A stretch of 47,691 bases of DNA from an uncultured Lachnospiraceae bacterium (GTDB taxonomy: Bacteria > Bacillota > Clostridia > Lachnospirales > Lachnospiraceae), in contig CAJTQG010000004.1 in assembly GCA_910578605.1 (NCBI GenBank), forward strand, positions 32,114-79,804, given 5' to 3'. Below, piece after piece: positions 34,967-43,610 of this stretch. A model generated the notes under the pieces. That model saw nothing but the letters and a program-made list of their open reading frames with translations, was not told the DNA's origin and searched no databases. The stretch's first letter is position 1, and each line of letters starts with the position of its first letter. The translations under genes and the position numbers were made by a program.

Positions 34967-35746
34967 TTATGTAGTGGGCGGCTCCTCTTGAGAGTTGCTT
35001 GTTACATGCTGACGTCCCTCGTGGTCTATCTCGTAGTCTTGTGTATAGATTAGCTCGGACACGGGAACTAGCTCATATCCGGCATCTTTTAAGGTTTGAA
35101 TCATTTTGTCTAGGGCATCGGCAGTGTATTTGGCGCCGTTGTGACAAAGAATAATGGAACCGTTTCCTAGATGTTTATGCTGTGTCACAGTTTTAATAAT
35201 GGAATCTACGCCATAGTCCTTCCAGTCTAAAGAGTCCACATCCCATTGAATACAGTGATAATTTAACTCCTTTGTGGCCTCTAGCAATGTATTGTTGTAG
35301 TCACCATAAGGAGGTCTAAACAGTGTCATCTCTGTTCCTGTCAATTGTTTTACTTTGTCGTGGGCTTTAGTAATTTCCGCAAGGCATTCTTTTTTAGATA
35401 ACTGAGACATTTGTTTATGATTTTCACTGTGATTTCCTAAATCATGTCCAGCCTCAGCGATTGCCTTTACATCCTGGGGGAATTTTTCTATCCATTCCCC
35501 AGTCATAAAAAAGGTAACGTGTACGTCCTGTTTTTTTAATATTTCTAAAATTTTACTTGTGTCCTCATTCCCCCAAGCAGCATCGAAGCTCAAGGCGATT
35601 TTTTTTTCCGGTGTATCTACACAGTAGATAGGAAGCTTTTTTTCATTTGTTCCGCTTGATACAAAAAGATGCTTAGGAACAAACTGAATAGAACATAAAA
35701 GCAGCAGCAGAGCGCTGATGATAAGAAATGCATTTTTGCGAAACAT
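34967..35746 (-). CDS. Polysaccharide deacetylase (PdaB-like)
   Basis: NodB-fold enzyme that removes acetyl groups from cell-wall or exported sugars. A membrane or signal helix at residues about 7-24 precedes the catalytic domain. The five family motifs are visible: SFDAAWGNED, HDLGNHSENH (metal histidines), RPPYGDYN, WDVDSLDW and IILCHNG. The SFDAAWG form, in place of TFDDG, is typical of the sporulation-type PdaB group in Clostridia. The C-terminal 20 residues are hydrophilic. The start is preceded by AGGAGAA on the minus strand. Whether it acts in sporulation here cannot be told. Confidence 0.9.
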   Translation of the reverse strand: MFRKNAFLIISALLLLLCSIQFVPKHLFVSSGTNEKKLPIYCVDTPEKKIALSFDAAWGNEDTSKILEILKKQDVHVTFFMTGEWIEKFPQDVKAIAEAGHDLGNHSENHKQMSQLSKKECLAEITKAHDKVKQLTGTEMTLFRPPYGDYNNTLLEATKELNYHCIQWDVDSLDWKDYGVDSIIKTVTQHKHLGNGSIILCHNGAKYTADALDKMIQTLKDAGYELVPVSELIYTQDYEIDHEGRQHVTSNSQEEPPTT

Positions 35747-35826
35747 AGGCAGTTCTCCTAAAAGAAAAGTATTATTATCTTTATATGTGTTATGCAGAGA
35801 AATTATGACATTCCATTATTTCCAAA

Positions 35827-35855
35827 TGGACATTTTATCTGTAAAATGATATAAT
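35827..35855 (+). promoter_or_regulatory. Promoter of the SH3/glucosaminidase gene
   Basis: TGGACA (35827-35832), 17 bases, then TGA-preceded TATAAT (35850-35855). The start near 35862 leaves a leader of about 105 bases containing an AAGCTG/CAGCTT pairing. Confidence 0.65.
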
Positions 35856-35966
35856 GCAAGAGCTGTAAGCTGGAAAACCTTATAAAGATTAGGCTGGCAG
35901 CTTGTCACTTCGGAAAAAACAGATGATAGAAAAATCACAGTACATGTGATACAAATGAGGGATACC

Positions 35967-37877
35967 ATGAAATCACATAAAATACAATTCAAAAGATTCA
36001 GCGTAATATTAGGCATTGGTCTTTTATTGTGCTGCCTGCACCCTGTACAGGCAAATGCAAAGACGAAAACGAAAGTGTTGAATATGCATATATGGAAAGT
36101 AAAGCAAGAGTGCCGTCTGTATAAAAAAGCAGATGAGAACAGCAAGAGACTTGGAAAGTTAAAGGCGGACAGGGAAGTAGTGAAGCTTGGGAAAACGAAA
36201 GTGGACGGGGTAGTTTGGTATCAGGTAGGTACCCGTTTAAAAGGAAAATACACAAAAGGTTATGTGCAGGCGAAGGCTTTGAAGGAATTAGTCTGCAAGG
36301 AGACAGCCTCCACGAAGTATTTAGGATTATCACAGTCCAACACTGCTATATGGGAAAAACCAACCGAATATTATAAAAAAGTAAAATCCTTGAAAAAGGG
36401 AAAAGAAGTGGTGGTTACAAAGAAAATATCCATTCACGGGCAAAAGTGGTATAAGGTAGTTTGCGGTTCTGGTAAAAATAAAAAAATTGGCTATGTATTA
36501 AAAGATAAAATTGTGATTACACAGGATATTGCCTATGAGAAAACACTTTTAGATTATCCTCTGTCTTACAGGGATTCCATAAGAAAGCTTCATAAAAAAT
36601 ATCCTGAGTGGGAGATTATACCTGTTTATACAGGACTTTCCTGGGATGATGTGATTGAAAATGAGACTACAGTGGGAAAGAACACGATTATGTCCTATGT
36701 ACCATCAGGTGGGAAGGTCACAAGCTTTAGCGCGCCATTGTCTTATCTGTCTACAGATAAAGGGTGCTATAACTGGAGGACGGATGTGTATACATTGATT
36801 GACGGGACAGTGTGGTACACGGCTGCTCCAGATGTAGTGAGATATTATATGGATCCAAGAAATTTTTTGGACAGTAAAAATATATTTCGCTTTGAGACGA
36901 TGGAGTATGATGAGTCTCAGACGATAGACGGGGTAAAGCAAATTTTAAAAGGAACCTTTATGGAAAAAAATCATAAGATGAAGGTTACAGTCAAGGTAAA
37001 GGATAAGAAGACAAAAAAGAAGAAAAAGAAGACGGTTACAAAAAAATATTCTTATGCATCTACCTTTATGGAAGCCGCAAAAAAAACAGGTATTAGTCCC
37101 TATGTTTTGGCGGCGAGAGCAAAACAGGAGTTAAGTCCAAAAGGCTCCGGCTCTAGTTCAGGAAAATATAAGGGTTACAAAGGATATTATAATTTTTATA
37201 ATATTGGAGGCAACGATTCAGCGGGGGGAGGGGCTATAGATAATGCGCTGCGCTATGCTAAGGGCACAAAGAGTGATAAGAGCTATGGCAGACCTTGGAA
37301 CAATCAAAAGAAAGCAATTATCGGCGGTGCTATGTTTCTGGCGGACAAATATATGAGCACAAAGCAGAACACATTGTATTTTCAAAAATTTAATGTGGTA
37401 AATAGGGAGAGCTTATATCTGCACCAGTATATGACCAATATTCAGGCGCCGGAAACGGAGGCGCGCTCCACGTACAATATGTACAAGAAGATGGGAATGC
37501 TGAAGGAGAAGAAGATATTCTATATTCCCGTCTATGAAAATATGCCGAAGGAGGCATGCAGACTGCCAGAAAAGAAGGGTAGCAGCAACAATTATCTAAA
37601 GTATTTGAATTTAAAGGATGGAGTAAGGAAAACCAATGCCTTAAAATATTTAAATCATAAGTTTTCTTATAAACGCCTGTCATACAAGATGACAGTGCCT
37701 GCCACTATGTCAAAGCTTCGTGTGGAGGCAAGGGCTGTCAATAAAAACTGTAAGGTCAGCGGTGTGGGTAAGACATATACACTAAAGCCAGGTAAAACGA
37801 AAATAATTAAAATTAAGTGCCGCGCCCAAAGCGGAGATGAAAGAATTTATAAAATTGCAGTTAAAAGAAAAAATTAA
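35967..37877 (+). CDS. Secreted SH3-domain glucosaminidase (autolysin-like)
   Basis: Peptidoglycan hydrolase of 636 residues. Start ATG 35967 follows GAGGG; an upstream in-frame GTG is less likely. A signal peptide ends near VQANA. Two SH3-like wall-binding domains follow (about 35-105 and 110-185). The glucosaminidase domain (about 300-500) has the ARAKQELSP segment with the expected catalytic glutamate, YYNFYNIGGNDSAGGGA and QYMTNIQAPETEA. A highly basic insertion of lysines lies at about 345-365. The C-terminus is a cadherin-like beta-sandwich domain. It is a paralogue of the larger protein encoded at 38747-41116. Confidence 0.9.
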   Translation: MKSHKIQFKRFSVILGIGLLLCCLHPVQANAKTKTKVLNMHIWKVKQECRLYKKADENSKRLGKLKADREVVKLGKTKVDGVVWYQVGTRLKGKYTKGYVQAKALKELVCKETASTKYLGLSQSNTAIWEKPTEYYKKVKSLKKGKEVVVTKKISIHGQKWYKVVCGSGKNKKIGYVLKDKIVITQDIAYEKTLLDYPLSYRDSIRKLHKKYPEWEIIPVYTGLSWDDVIENETTVGKNTIMSYVPSGGKVTSFSAPLSYLSTDKGCYNWRTDVYTLIDGTVWYTAAPDVVRYYMDPRNFLDSKNIFRFETMEYDESQTIDGVKQILKGTFMEKNHKMKVTVKVKDKKTKKKKKKTVTKKYSYASTFMEAAKKTGISPYVLAARAKQELSPKGSGSSSGKYKGYKGYYNFYNIGGNDSAGGGAIDNALRYAKGTKSDKSYGRPWNNQKKAIIGGAMFLADKYMSTKQNTLYFQKFNVVNRESLYLHQYMTNIQAPETEARSTYNMYKKMGMLKEKKIFYIPVYENMPKEACRLPEKKGSSNNYLKYLNLKDGVRKTNALKYLNHKFSYKRLSYKMTVPATMSKLRVEARAVNKNCKVSGVGKTYTLKPGKTKIIKIKCRAQSGDERIYKIAVKRKN

Positions 37878-37920
37878 CGGCAATCGTAAAATGTATGTAT
37901 AAGCATATAGTAAAAAAGAA

Positions 37921-38586
37921 TTAAAAAATTGTACTTTTTGCAAGGGTATCTGCGAGATCGTTGTAGGTGTCATGGGAATGTCCTTTTACCTTAACAAAGG
38001 AGATGCGGATTTGAGAGCAAATGGAGTCAAAGTAAGCCTTGTAGGCCTTTGTTCCTTCTTTATTTGCTTTCCAATCTCCCTGACACCAGCGGGCGATTCC
38101 CTCATAATCATGATAGATAGTAAGCTCCCTGCAGCCTCGCTCTACAGCTGTTTCCATGGCAACCCTAGCGCCCAATATTTCTCCGGCTACGTTTCGCATG
38201 GAAGCCAATTCTTTATCACAGCCATTTCCGCTGAAATGCTCCTCCTGCTCCTGATGGAAAAAAACTACCCCATATCCGTATTTGTTTGTTTTACTGTTAA
38301 AGCTTCCGTCTACATAGGCAATCGCTTTTTCTTTCGTGGAGGAGTGCAGGGGGGATTTGGCGGCAGCAGTGGTTTCTTTGCTGCTTTCAGCCGCCCCATT
38401 ATCATTATTTTCTGAATGAGGATATTCAGCAGTATTCCAGCCTAAAAATACAGCAGCTTCCCCTGCAGAGGGGAAGCTTTTGTATATGGCGCCGGAATAT
38501 CCGTTAATTTGTTTTTGACAGTCAGACCAAGTGGAATAAATCCCAGGTGTCCGTCCTACTTTGACTGCATAAAATTTATTTGCCAT
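37921..38586 (-). CDS. rnhA: Ribonuclease HI with N-terminal viroplasmin domain
   Basis: Endonuclease that cuts RNA in RNA-DNA hybrids. The N-terminal 50 residues (KFYAVKVGRTPGIYSTW to AAVFLG) form the viroplasmin/caulimovirus-type hybrid-binding domain. A low-complexity linker follows. The RNase H fold has the DEDD residues in AYVDGSF, VAGEILGAR, IYHDYEG and NDLADTLA, and KVKGHSHD. The 221-residue length fits the two-domain form. It lies between two convergent glucosaminidase genes, 43 bases from the end of the first. The 160-base gap on its 5' side (38587-38746) shows only weak inverted repeats. Confidence 0.93.
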   Translation of the reverse strand: MANKFYAVKVGRTPGIYSTWSDCQKQINGYSGAIYKSFPSAGEAAVFLGWNTAEYPHSENNDNGAAESSKETTAAAKSPLHSSTKEKAIAYVDGSFNSKTNKYGYGVVFFHQEQEEHFSGNGCDKELASMRNVAGEILGARVAMETAVERGCRELTIYHDYEGIARWCQGDWKANKEGTKAYKAYFDSICSQIRISFVKVKGHSHDTYNDLADTLAKSTIF

Positions 38587-38746
38587 AATTTATAAATAAT
38601 CCTTTCTTTAAATTATATTATTCCAATGCTTTAAGTTCCATTATAAGTGATAGATTAAATTCTGTCTTCTAACATATATTCTGACTTGTTCATCATTAGT
38701 ACAGTGATATATGTTCATGTGTCAGAACACTTGTGTAGTATTGATA

Positions 38747-41116
38747 TTAGGAAGCAGAGCGGGTAATTTTAAATTTATAGGTGGTGGTAGCTCCGTTCTC
38801 AGCCTTGCATGTAATGGATTTTGTCACGGAGGCTCCGGCAGCAGGCAGGGTAATAGATAAATTTGTAGTAGTGATGGAACTGCGCTTGCTTACAGGGGTG
38901 GCAGTAAAAGTTAATTTTGTAGTAGTTTTCGGTACTGTCATTGTGTAGGCTTTGGTAGCGTAGTTGAAGGTTCCTTTTTTGTTGCCGCTGCTTGTCAAGT
39001 AAGATTTCATACCTTTATTGTTCTGGTTCTTAACGGTAATAGATTTAATGTAGCTGTTTGGGTTTCCGGATTTTTCCGGCAGTGCACAGGGGCTGTCCGG
39101 CATATTTTTATATACTGGAATGTAAAATACCATCACATCCTCAAGAATTCCCAAGTCATCATAGGAGTTGAAAAGCTTTAATGCCTCGCTTGTGGGGGCC
39201 TGTATATTTGTCATATACTGATGTGCGTACAAACCGCTGGATTTATTTGTCACATTAAATTTTTGCAGATATAAAGTATTCTGTCCCTTGTTAATGTAGG
39301 AGTATCCAATATATTGGGCGCCGCCGATAATGGCTTTGTACGGTGTGTTCCAAGGTCTTAAATAGGTGGTGCCTGTTTTGGCAAAGGTGAGGCCATTTGC
39401 GATGGCGCCGCCTCCGGCGGAATCGTTAGCACCGATATTGTAATAATTATAGTAGCCTTTTAAGTCTTTTGGATGTTTGGAATCAGTGTAGGTTCCCGTT
39501 ACCGAGCCTGATATGTTTGGTATTCCTAATCCCAGCTCTTGTTTTGCCCTTGCCGCTAAATGATAAGGGCTGACTCCGGATTGGCTTCCGGCAGTCATAA
39601 AGGTGGAGGCGTAAGATTTGGTAACCTTTTTCTTTGTAGTCGGGTCAGTGTATGTGTAGTTGCCGTTCATAAATGTATTTTTCAATATGCTAGATACAAC
39701 AGATTTGCTCTGTGAACTGTTGTATGCCAGTGCTTCAAATTGGAAGATACCTTCCTGGTTCAGGAAGTTTCTCGGGTCCATATAATACTTTACTACCTTC
39801 TCGCTGGCAGTATACCATGTAGTGCCATCACATAATGTATAAGTGTCTGTTCCCCAGTTGTAGGCTCCTTCGGCAGTGGAAAGATACGAAAATGGGGCGC
39901 TGTACTGTCCTGGCTCACCGCCGTTTGGAACGGTAGTGGAAATGGTATTTTTTTTCACAACACTTTCATTTTTGATGACTTCATCCCAGTCTAAACCGGT
40001 CTCTATTGGAACAAATTTCCAGTTTGGATATTTCTCATGAAGCTTTTTTAATTCACTTTTGTAGGAGGATGGAAAAGCCTCTATGGAAATTAAAAATTGT
40101 GCATCGCTCTCTAATATAATGGCTGTCTTTGGAAGATAGCCGCTGTATTTTTTTCCGCTGACAGTGGCTTTTGCTTTGTACCACACATCACCGTTGACGG
40201 AGTAGGTGTCAGTGATGGTGATTTTTTGGTTGATTGGAAGAGTGGCAACGTTTGTGGAGGCAAGGTTTGCCATTTTCTTTAAAAATGTTCTGTTTTTTGT
40301 ATTGGCGGATAAATCTGCACCGGATGTCTTAACTTTGGAAGATGCAGCTGTTTTGTCTGCAAGTACATATCCTGTGTATGATTTTCCATTTACATATGCG
40401 GTAACCTTATGCCATTTAACTTTATTTACGGTAAGCTTATTCAAATATACAATATCTGTTTTGACTGGTAGCTTTACTTTGGCAGGACTGTATTTGGAGG
40501 CTGCCGAGTATAGGGTAGTAGATTTGGTCACGTTGTAATTTTTAGCATATTTGGAGGAAGCGGTTACGCCATGCAGAGTGATTTTTGACTTAAGAACATA
40601 ACCGCTGGCTGATTTACCATTTTGTTTGTAACTTACCTTATACCATTTTTTTCCGTTGACTCTTAAATATTTTGTGGCTGTTACCACTGTGTTTTTGTAA
40701 AGTGTTGTCTTTTTTTTGCTGCTTTTGTCAGCACTTTTGTAAACGACAGCAGAAGATTTCACATAACCGGTTCTCTTGTAGAAGGAGTAGGTTTCGGTCT
40801 TTGTCACATAGTCGGCAAAAACATACCCCTTTTTTGTTTTACCTTTTACAGATGCCTTAACCTTGTACCATGTTCCCGATTTTTTCTTGCTGGTGCTTAG
40901 GTAGGTTAGGGAAGTGTTTTTCTTTAAGGCAGCGATTTTTGAGGAAGTAGTGGAAGCCTTCTTCCTAAAATTCACATTTGATGTATTTATTTTGTATGTG
41001 GTAGATGTAATCGTTGCTGCTTTTATGTCTGAAGCTGTCTGTATGCCTGCAAGGCTAAAGAAAACTGTCAGGACAAATAAGCAAGTGAACAATTTTCTCT
41101 TATTGTATTGTTGCAT
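38747..41116 (-). CDS. Secreted glucosaminidase with tandem SH3 domains
   Basis: Peptidoglycan hydrolase of 789 residues with a signal peptide ending near residue 33. Four to five tandem SH3-like repeats (about 35-330) share KWYKVSY and YTGYVLADK type motifs and bind wall polymers. The glucosaminidase domain (about 430-660) has ARAKQELGLG with the catalytic glutamate, YYNIGANDSAGGGAI and QYMTNIQAPTSEA. A cadherin-like beta-sandwich closes the protein (YTMTVPKTTTKLTF). It is rich in Ser, Thr and Lys. The start follows GGAGG on the minus strand. A TGT-preceded TATAAT at 41250-41245 is a possible extended -10 promoter. Confidence 0.9.
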   Translation of the reverse strand: MQQYNKRKLFTCLFVLTVFFSLAGIQTASDIKAATITSTTYKINTSNVNFRKKASTTSSKIAALKKNTSLTYLSTSKKKSGTWYKVKASVKGKTKKGYVFADYVTKTETYSFYKRTGYVKSSAVVYKSADKSSKKKTTLYKNTVVTATKYLRVNGKKWYKVSYKQNGKSASGYVLKSKITLHGVTASSKYAKNYNVTKSTTLYSAASKYSPAKVKLPVKTDIVYLNKLTVNKVKWHKVTAYVNGKSYTGYVLADKTAASSKVKTSGADLSANTKNRTFLKKMANLASTNVATLPINQKITITDTYSVNGDVWYKAKATVSGKKYSGYLPKTAIILESDAQFLISIEAFPSSYKSELKKLHEKYPNWKFVPIETGLDWDEVIKNESVVKKNTISTTVPNGGEPGQYSAPFSYLSTAEGAYNWGTDTYTLCDGTTWYTASEKVVKYYMDPRNFLNQEGIFQFEALAYNSSQSKSVVSSILKNTFMNGNYTYTDPTTKKKVTKSYASTFMTAGSQSGVSPYHLAARAKQELGLGIPNISGSVTGTYTDSKHPKDLKGYYNYYNIGANDSAGGGAIANGLTFAKTGTTYLRPWNTPYKAIIGGAQYIGYSYINKGQNTLYLQKFNVTNKSSGLYAHQYMTNIQAPTSEALKLFNSYDDLGILEDVMVFYIPVYKNMPDSPCALPEKSGNPNSYIKSITVKNQNNKGMKSYLTSSGNKKGTFNYATKAYTMTVPKTTTKLTFTATPVSKRSSITTTNLSITLPAAGASVTKSITCKAENGATTTYKFKITRSAS

Positions 41117-41157
41117 ATAAATCCTCCATTCTTTTTTGTGATTTTAATATTTGAAAC

Positions 41158-41182
41158 GATTCATGGAACCTGCCCCTGAATC
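41158..41182 (-). other. Small hairpin in the leader of the large glucosaminidase gene
   Basis: GATTCA (41158-41163) pairs with TGAATC (41177-41182) with an inner GG/CC pair. It lies about 40 bases upstream of the glucosaminidase start on its own strand. The function is not known. Confidence 0.3.
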
Positions 41183-41365
41183 ATTACAATATTTTATTAA
41201 ATAATGAGTTCTATGTTTATTTTATTGCACTGGAAACGTAAACGTATTATAACATATTTTTTTAGTAGATGTAGTGAAAAATCAATATATTTAAAAAGAA
41301 TTTTCTGCCAAAGGAACTGCTTTTTGGATAGGGACATGCCGACGGATTACAAGCGTTATCTATAT

Positions 41366-41394
41366 TTGACAAAGGATAGTTTGAATGCTATGAT
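41366..41394 (+). promoter_or_regulatory. Promoter of glnA
   Basis: TTGACA (41366-41371), exactly 17 bases, then TATGAT (41389-41394) preceded by TGC. This is a strong sigma-A promoter. The start near 41401 leaves a leader of about 126 bases. That leader has two hairpins: TTATAAAT/ATTTATAA (41413-41440) and TGCGC/GTGCA (41495-41511) just ahead of the ribosome binding site. No gene is seen elsewhere in 41117-41526. Confidence 0.75.
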
Positions 41395-41526
41395 TACTTC
41401 GGTAAATAGCTGTTATAAATTTTGCTGGAATGATTTATAAAGTGGACAATCAAGTGTAAATGATAAATGTGTAAACTGTAAAATGAGTTGTATTTGCGCG
41501 GAAAGAGTGCAGGATGGGAGAGTGCT

Positions 41527-42855
41527 ATGCATTATACAAAAAATGAAATTATTCGTATGGTGGAGGAGGAGGATGTAGAATTTATTCGACTGCAGTTTAC
41601 GGATATATGCGGCAATATGAAAAATATGGCGATTACCTCCAGCCAATTAGAGAAAGCGCTGGATAATCAATGTATGTTTGACGGGTCTTCTATTGAGGGT
41701 TTTGCAAGGGAGGAGGAATCGGATATGTATTTGTATCCGGATTTGGATACCTTTGAGATATTCCCCTGGAGACCGCAGCAGGGAAAGGTTGCCAGATTGA
41801 TATGCGATGTAGGCAAGGCAGATAAAACACCTTTTGAGGGAGATCCCAGATATGTGCTGAAAAAGGTGTTAAAGCAGGGGGAGGAGATGGGATACACATT
41901 TGATGTGGGTTCCGAGTGTGAATTTTTCTTGTTTCACACAGACGAGGACGGACTTCCTACCACCATGACTCATGAGAAGGCAGGCTACTTTGACGTGGGC
42001 CCTGTTGACCTTGGAGAAAATGCAAGGCGGGATATGGTAATGAATTTGGAGGAAATGGGATTTGAGGTTGAATCTTCCTACCATGAGAAGGCGCCGGCCC
42101 AGCATGAGATTGATTTTCGATATGACAATGCATTAAAAGCGGCAGACAATATTATGACCTTTAAATTGACAGTCAAATCTATTGCAAAGCGCCATGGACT
42201 TCACGCAACTTTTATGCCAAAGCCTAAGAACGGAGTAAACGGTTCAGGTATGCACTTACATTTGTCCCTCTCTAGGGATGGTGTCAATCTTTTTGATGAT
42301 AAGGGGGATAAATATGGGTTAAGTCAGGAGGCCTATTATTTTATTGCGGGAATTATGGCACATATGAAGGGAATTACTTTGATTGCCAATCCGACAGTAA
42401 ATTCTTACAAGAGGTTAGTAGTAGGATATGAGGCGCCGGTATATATTGGTTGGAGCGGAGGGAGGAGAATGCCATTGATTCGTATTCCGGCATCGAGAGG
42501 GCAAAATGCCAGGGTGGAACTTAGAAGCCCAGATCCGGTAGCCAATCCCTATTTACTGTTGGCAGCTTGCTTAGCAGCAGGATTAGAGGGAATACGGCAA
42601 AAAATGAAGGTGCCCCAGGAAATGGAAAAAGATGATTGTGTGATGGATCGGGAAGAGGCAGAAAAAAAAGGAATGGAATGTCTTCCTGGCAATTTACAGC
42701 AGGCAATTTCAGAGTTTGAAAAAGATACTTTTCTTCAGGAGGTGTTGGGAGAACATATCTCATCAAAGTATGTAAAGCACAAAAAAGCTGAGTGGGACAG
42801 CTATCACAATCAAATATCAGATTGGGAAATCAATGAATATCTGTACCGTTTATAA
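41527..42855 (+). CDS. glnA: Glutamine synthetase, type I alpha
   Basis: Makes glutamine from glutamate and ammonia with ATP. The start ATG 41527 has GGGAG upstream; an upstream in-frame TTG is unlikely. The 442-residue product has the signature regions MFDGSSIEGF, GSECEFFLF, KPKNGVNGSGMHLH and RIPASRGQNARVELRSPDPVANPYL. The length and lack of the central insertion fit the GSI-alpha form of Bacillus and clostridia, which is controlled by feedback inhibition and not by adenylylation. The ANTAR regulator gene follows 48 bases later. Confidence 0.96.
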   Translation: MHYTKNEIIRMVEEEDVEFIRLQFTDICGNMKNMAITSSQLEKALDNQCMFDGSSIEGFAREEESDMYLYPDLDTFEIFPWRPQQGKVARLICDVGKADKTPFEGDPRYVLKKVLKQGEEMGYTFDVGSECEFFLFHTDEDGLPTTMTHEKAGYFDVGPVDLGENARRDMVMNLEEMGFEVESSYHEKAPAQHEIDFRYDNALKAADNIMTFKLTVKSIAKRHGLHATFMPKPKNGVNGSGMHLHLSLSRDGVNLFDDKGDKYGLSQEAYYFIAGIMAHMKGITLIANPTVNSYKRLVVGYEAPVYIGWSGGRRMPLIRIPASRGQNARVELRSPDPVANPYLLLAACLAAGLEGIRQKMKVPQEMEKDDCVMDREEAEKKGMECLPGNLQQAISEFEKDTFLQEVLGEHISSKYVKHKKAEWDSYHNQISDWEINEYLYRL

Positions 42856-42903
42856 GCCAAAGCCTTGTAATTTCACGGCAGAAGCTATGAAGGAGGTGTT
42901 CAT

Positions 42904-43452
42904 GTGGCAGGGATAATCGCAGTGTTTCCTAAATTGGAGGATGCAAAAGGAATAAAAAACTTGCTGAGTAAGAGGGGATTTACGGTGAATGCTGTATGTA
43001 CTTCAGGCTCCCAGGCAGTCAGCGCTGTGGACCAGATGGGGGAGGGTATCGTCATCTGCGGCTATAAGTTTACGGATATGACATACAGGGAACTGCAGGA
43101 GTATCTACCGGCGGGGGTGGATATGCTGCTGATGGCTTCACCAAGCAAGCTAAGCCAAGTGAACAGTGAGGGAATCGTATGTTTAGAAATGCCCATCAAG
43201 GTGCAGGATATGGTAGATACATTGCATATGATGGAGATGAATGCTGCCAGGCGGAAACCCAGAAAAAAGCAAAAACCAAAGAGAAGAGACAAAGGGGAGC
43301 AGATGTATATTGATAAAGCCAAAAAATTGTTGATGGAGAGAAATCATCTGTCGGAGGAGGAGGCACATCACTATATTCAAAAAGCAAGTATGGACAGCCA
43401 AACAAATATGGTAGAGACGGCACAGATGATATTGGATATGATGGATGTGTGA
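42904..43452 (+). CDS. ANTAR-domain regulator with degenerate receiver
   Basis: Probable RNA-binding antiterminator of 182 residues. The GTG start follows GAAGGAGGTG; the overlapping ATG two bases upstream runs into a stop. The C-terminal ANTAR domain (about 130-182) reads YIDKAKKLLMERNHLSEEEA and following, with the three-helix pattern of the family. The N-terminal receiver-like domain lacks the acidic pair and the phospho-acceptor aspartate: where LVILDxxMP is expected it reads IVICGYKFTDM. A basic linker RRKPRKKQKPKRRDK joins the halves. Placement after glnA implies nitrogen control, as in other clostridial glnA-ANTAR pairs. Confidence 0.88.
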   Translation: MAGIIAVFPKLEDAKGIKNLLSKRGFTVNAVCTSGSQAVSAVDQMGEGIVICGYKFTDMTYRELQEYLPAGVDMLLMASPSKLSQVNSEGIVCLEMPIKVQDMVDTLHMMEMNAARRKPRKKQKPKRRDKGEQMYIDKAKKLLMERNHLSEEEAHHYIQKASMDSQTNMVETAQMILDMMDV

Positions 43453-43504
43453 CGATAACCGTGAGAGATTTAAAGAAATTTTTTAAGATATAAAGTTTTC
43501 AATT

Positions 43505-43574
43505 ATTGTTTCAATATTAAGAATAAATTAAGAATTGAAGGATATTGTTTCAATATTGAGAATAAATAAGAAAT
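43505..43574 (+). repeat. Imperfect tandem repeat upstream of dapL
   Basis: ATTGTTTCAATATT starts at 43505 and again at 43544, each followed by a similar AGAATAAAT segment, giving a 39-base period. It lies just ahead of dapL in an AT-rich gap of 158 bases and may be a regulatory direct repeat. Confidence 0.55.
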
Positions 43575-43610
43575 TTAAGAATAAAAAGATAAAGTAAAGG
43601 AGAGCAGGAT

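Noticed and set aside
41401..41526. Canonical ANTAR tandem-hexaloop target in the glnA leader
   Set aside because: The hairpins present have 12- and 7-base loops and lack the A at position 1 and G at position 4 expected of the motif.
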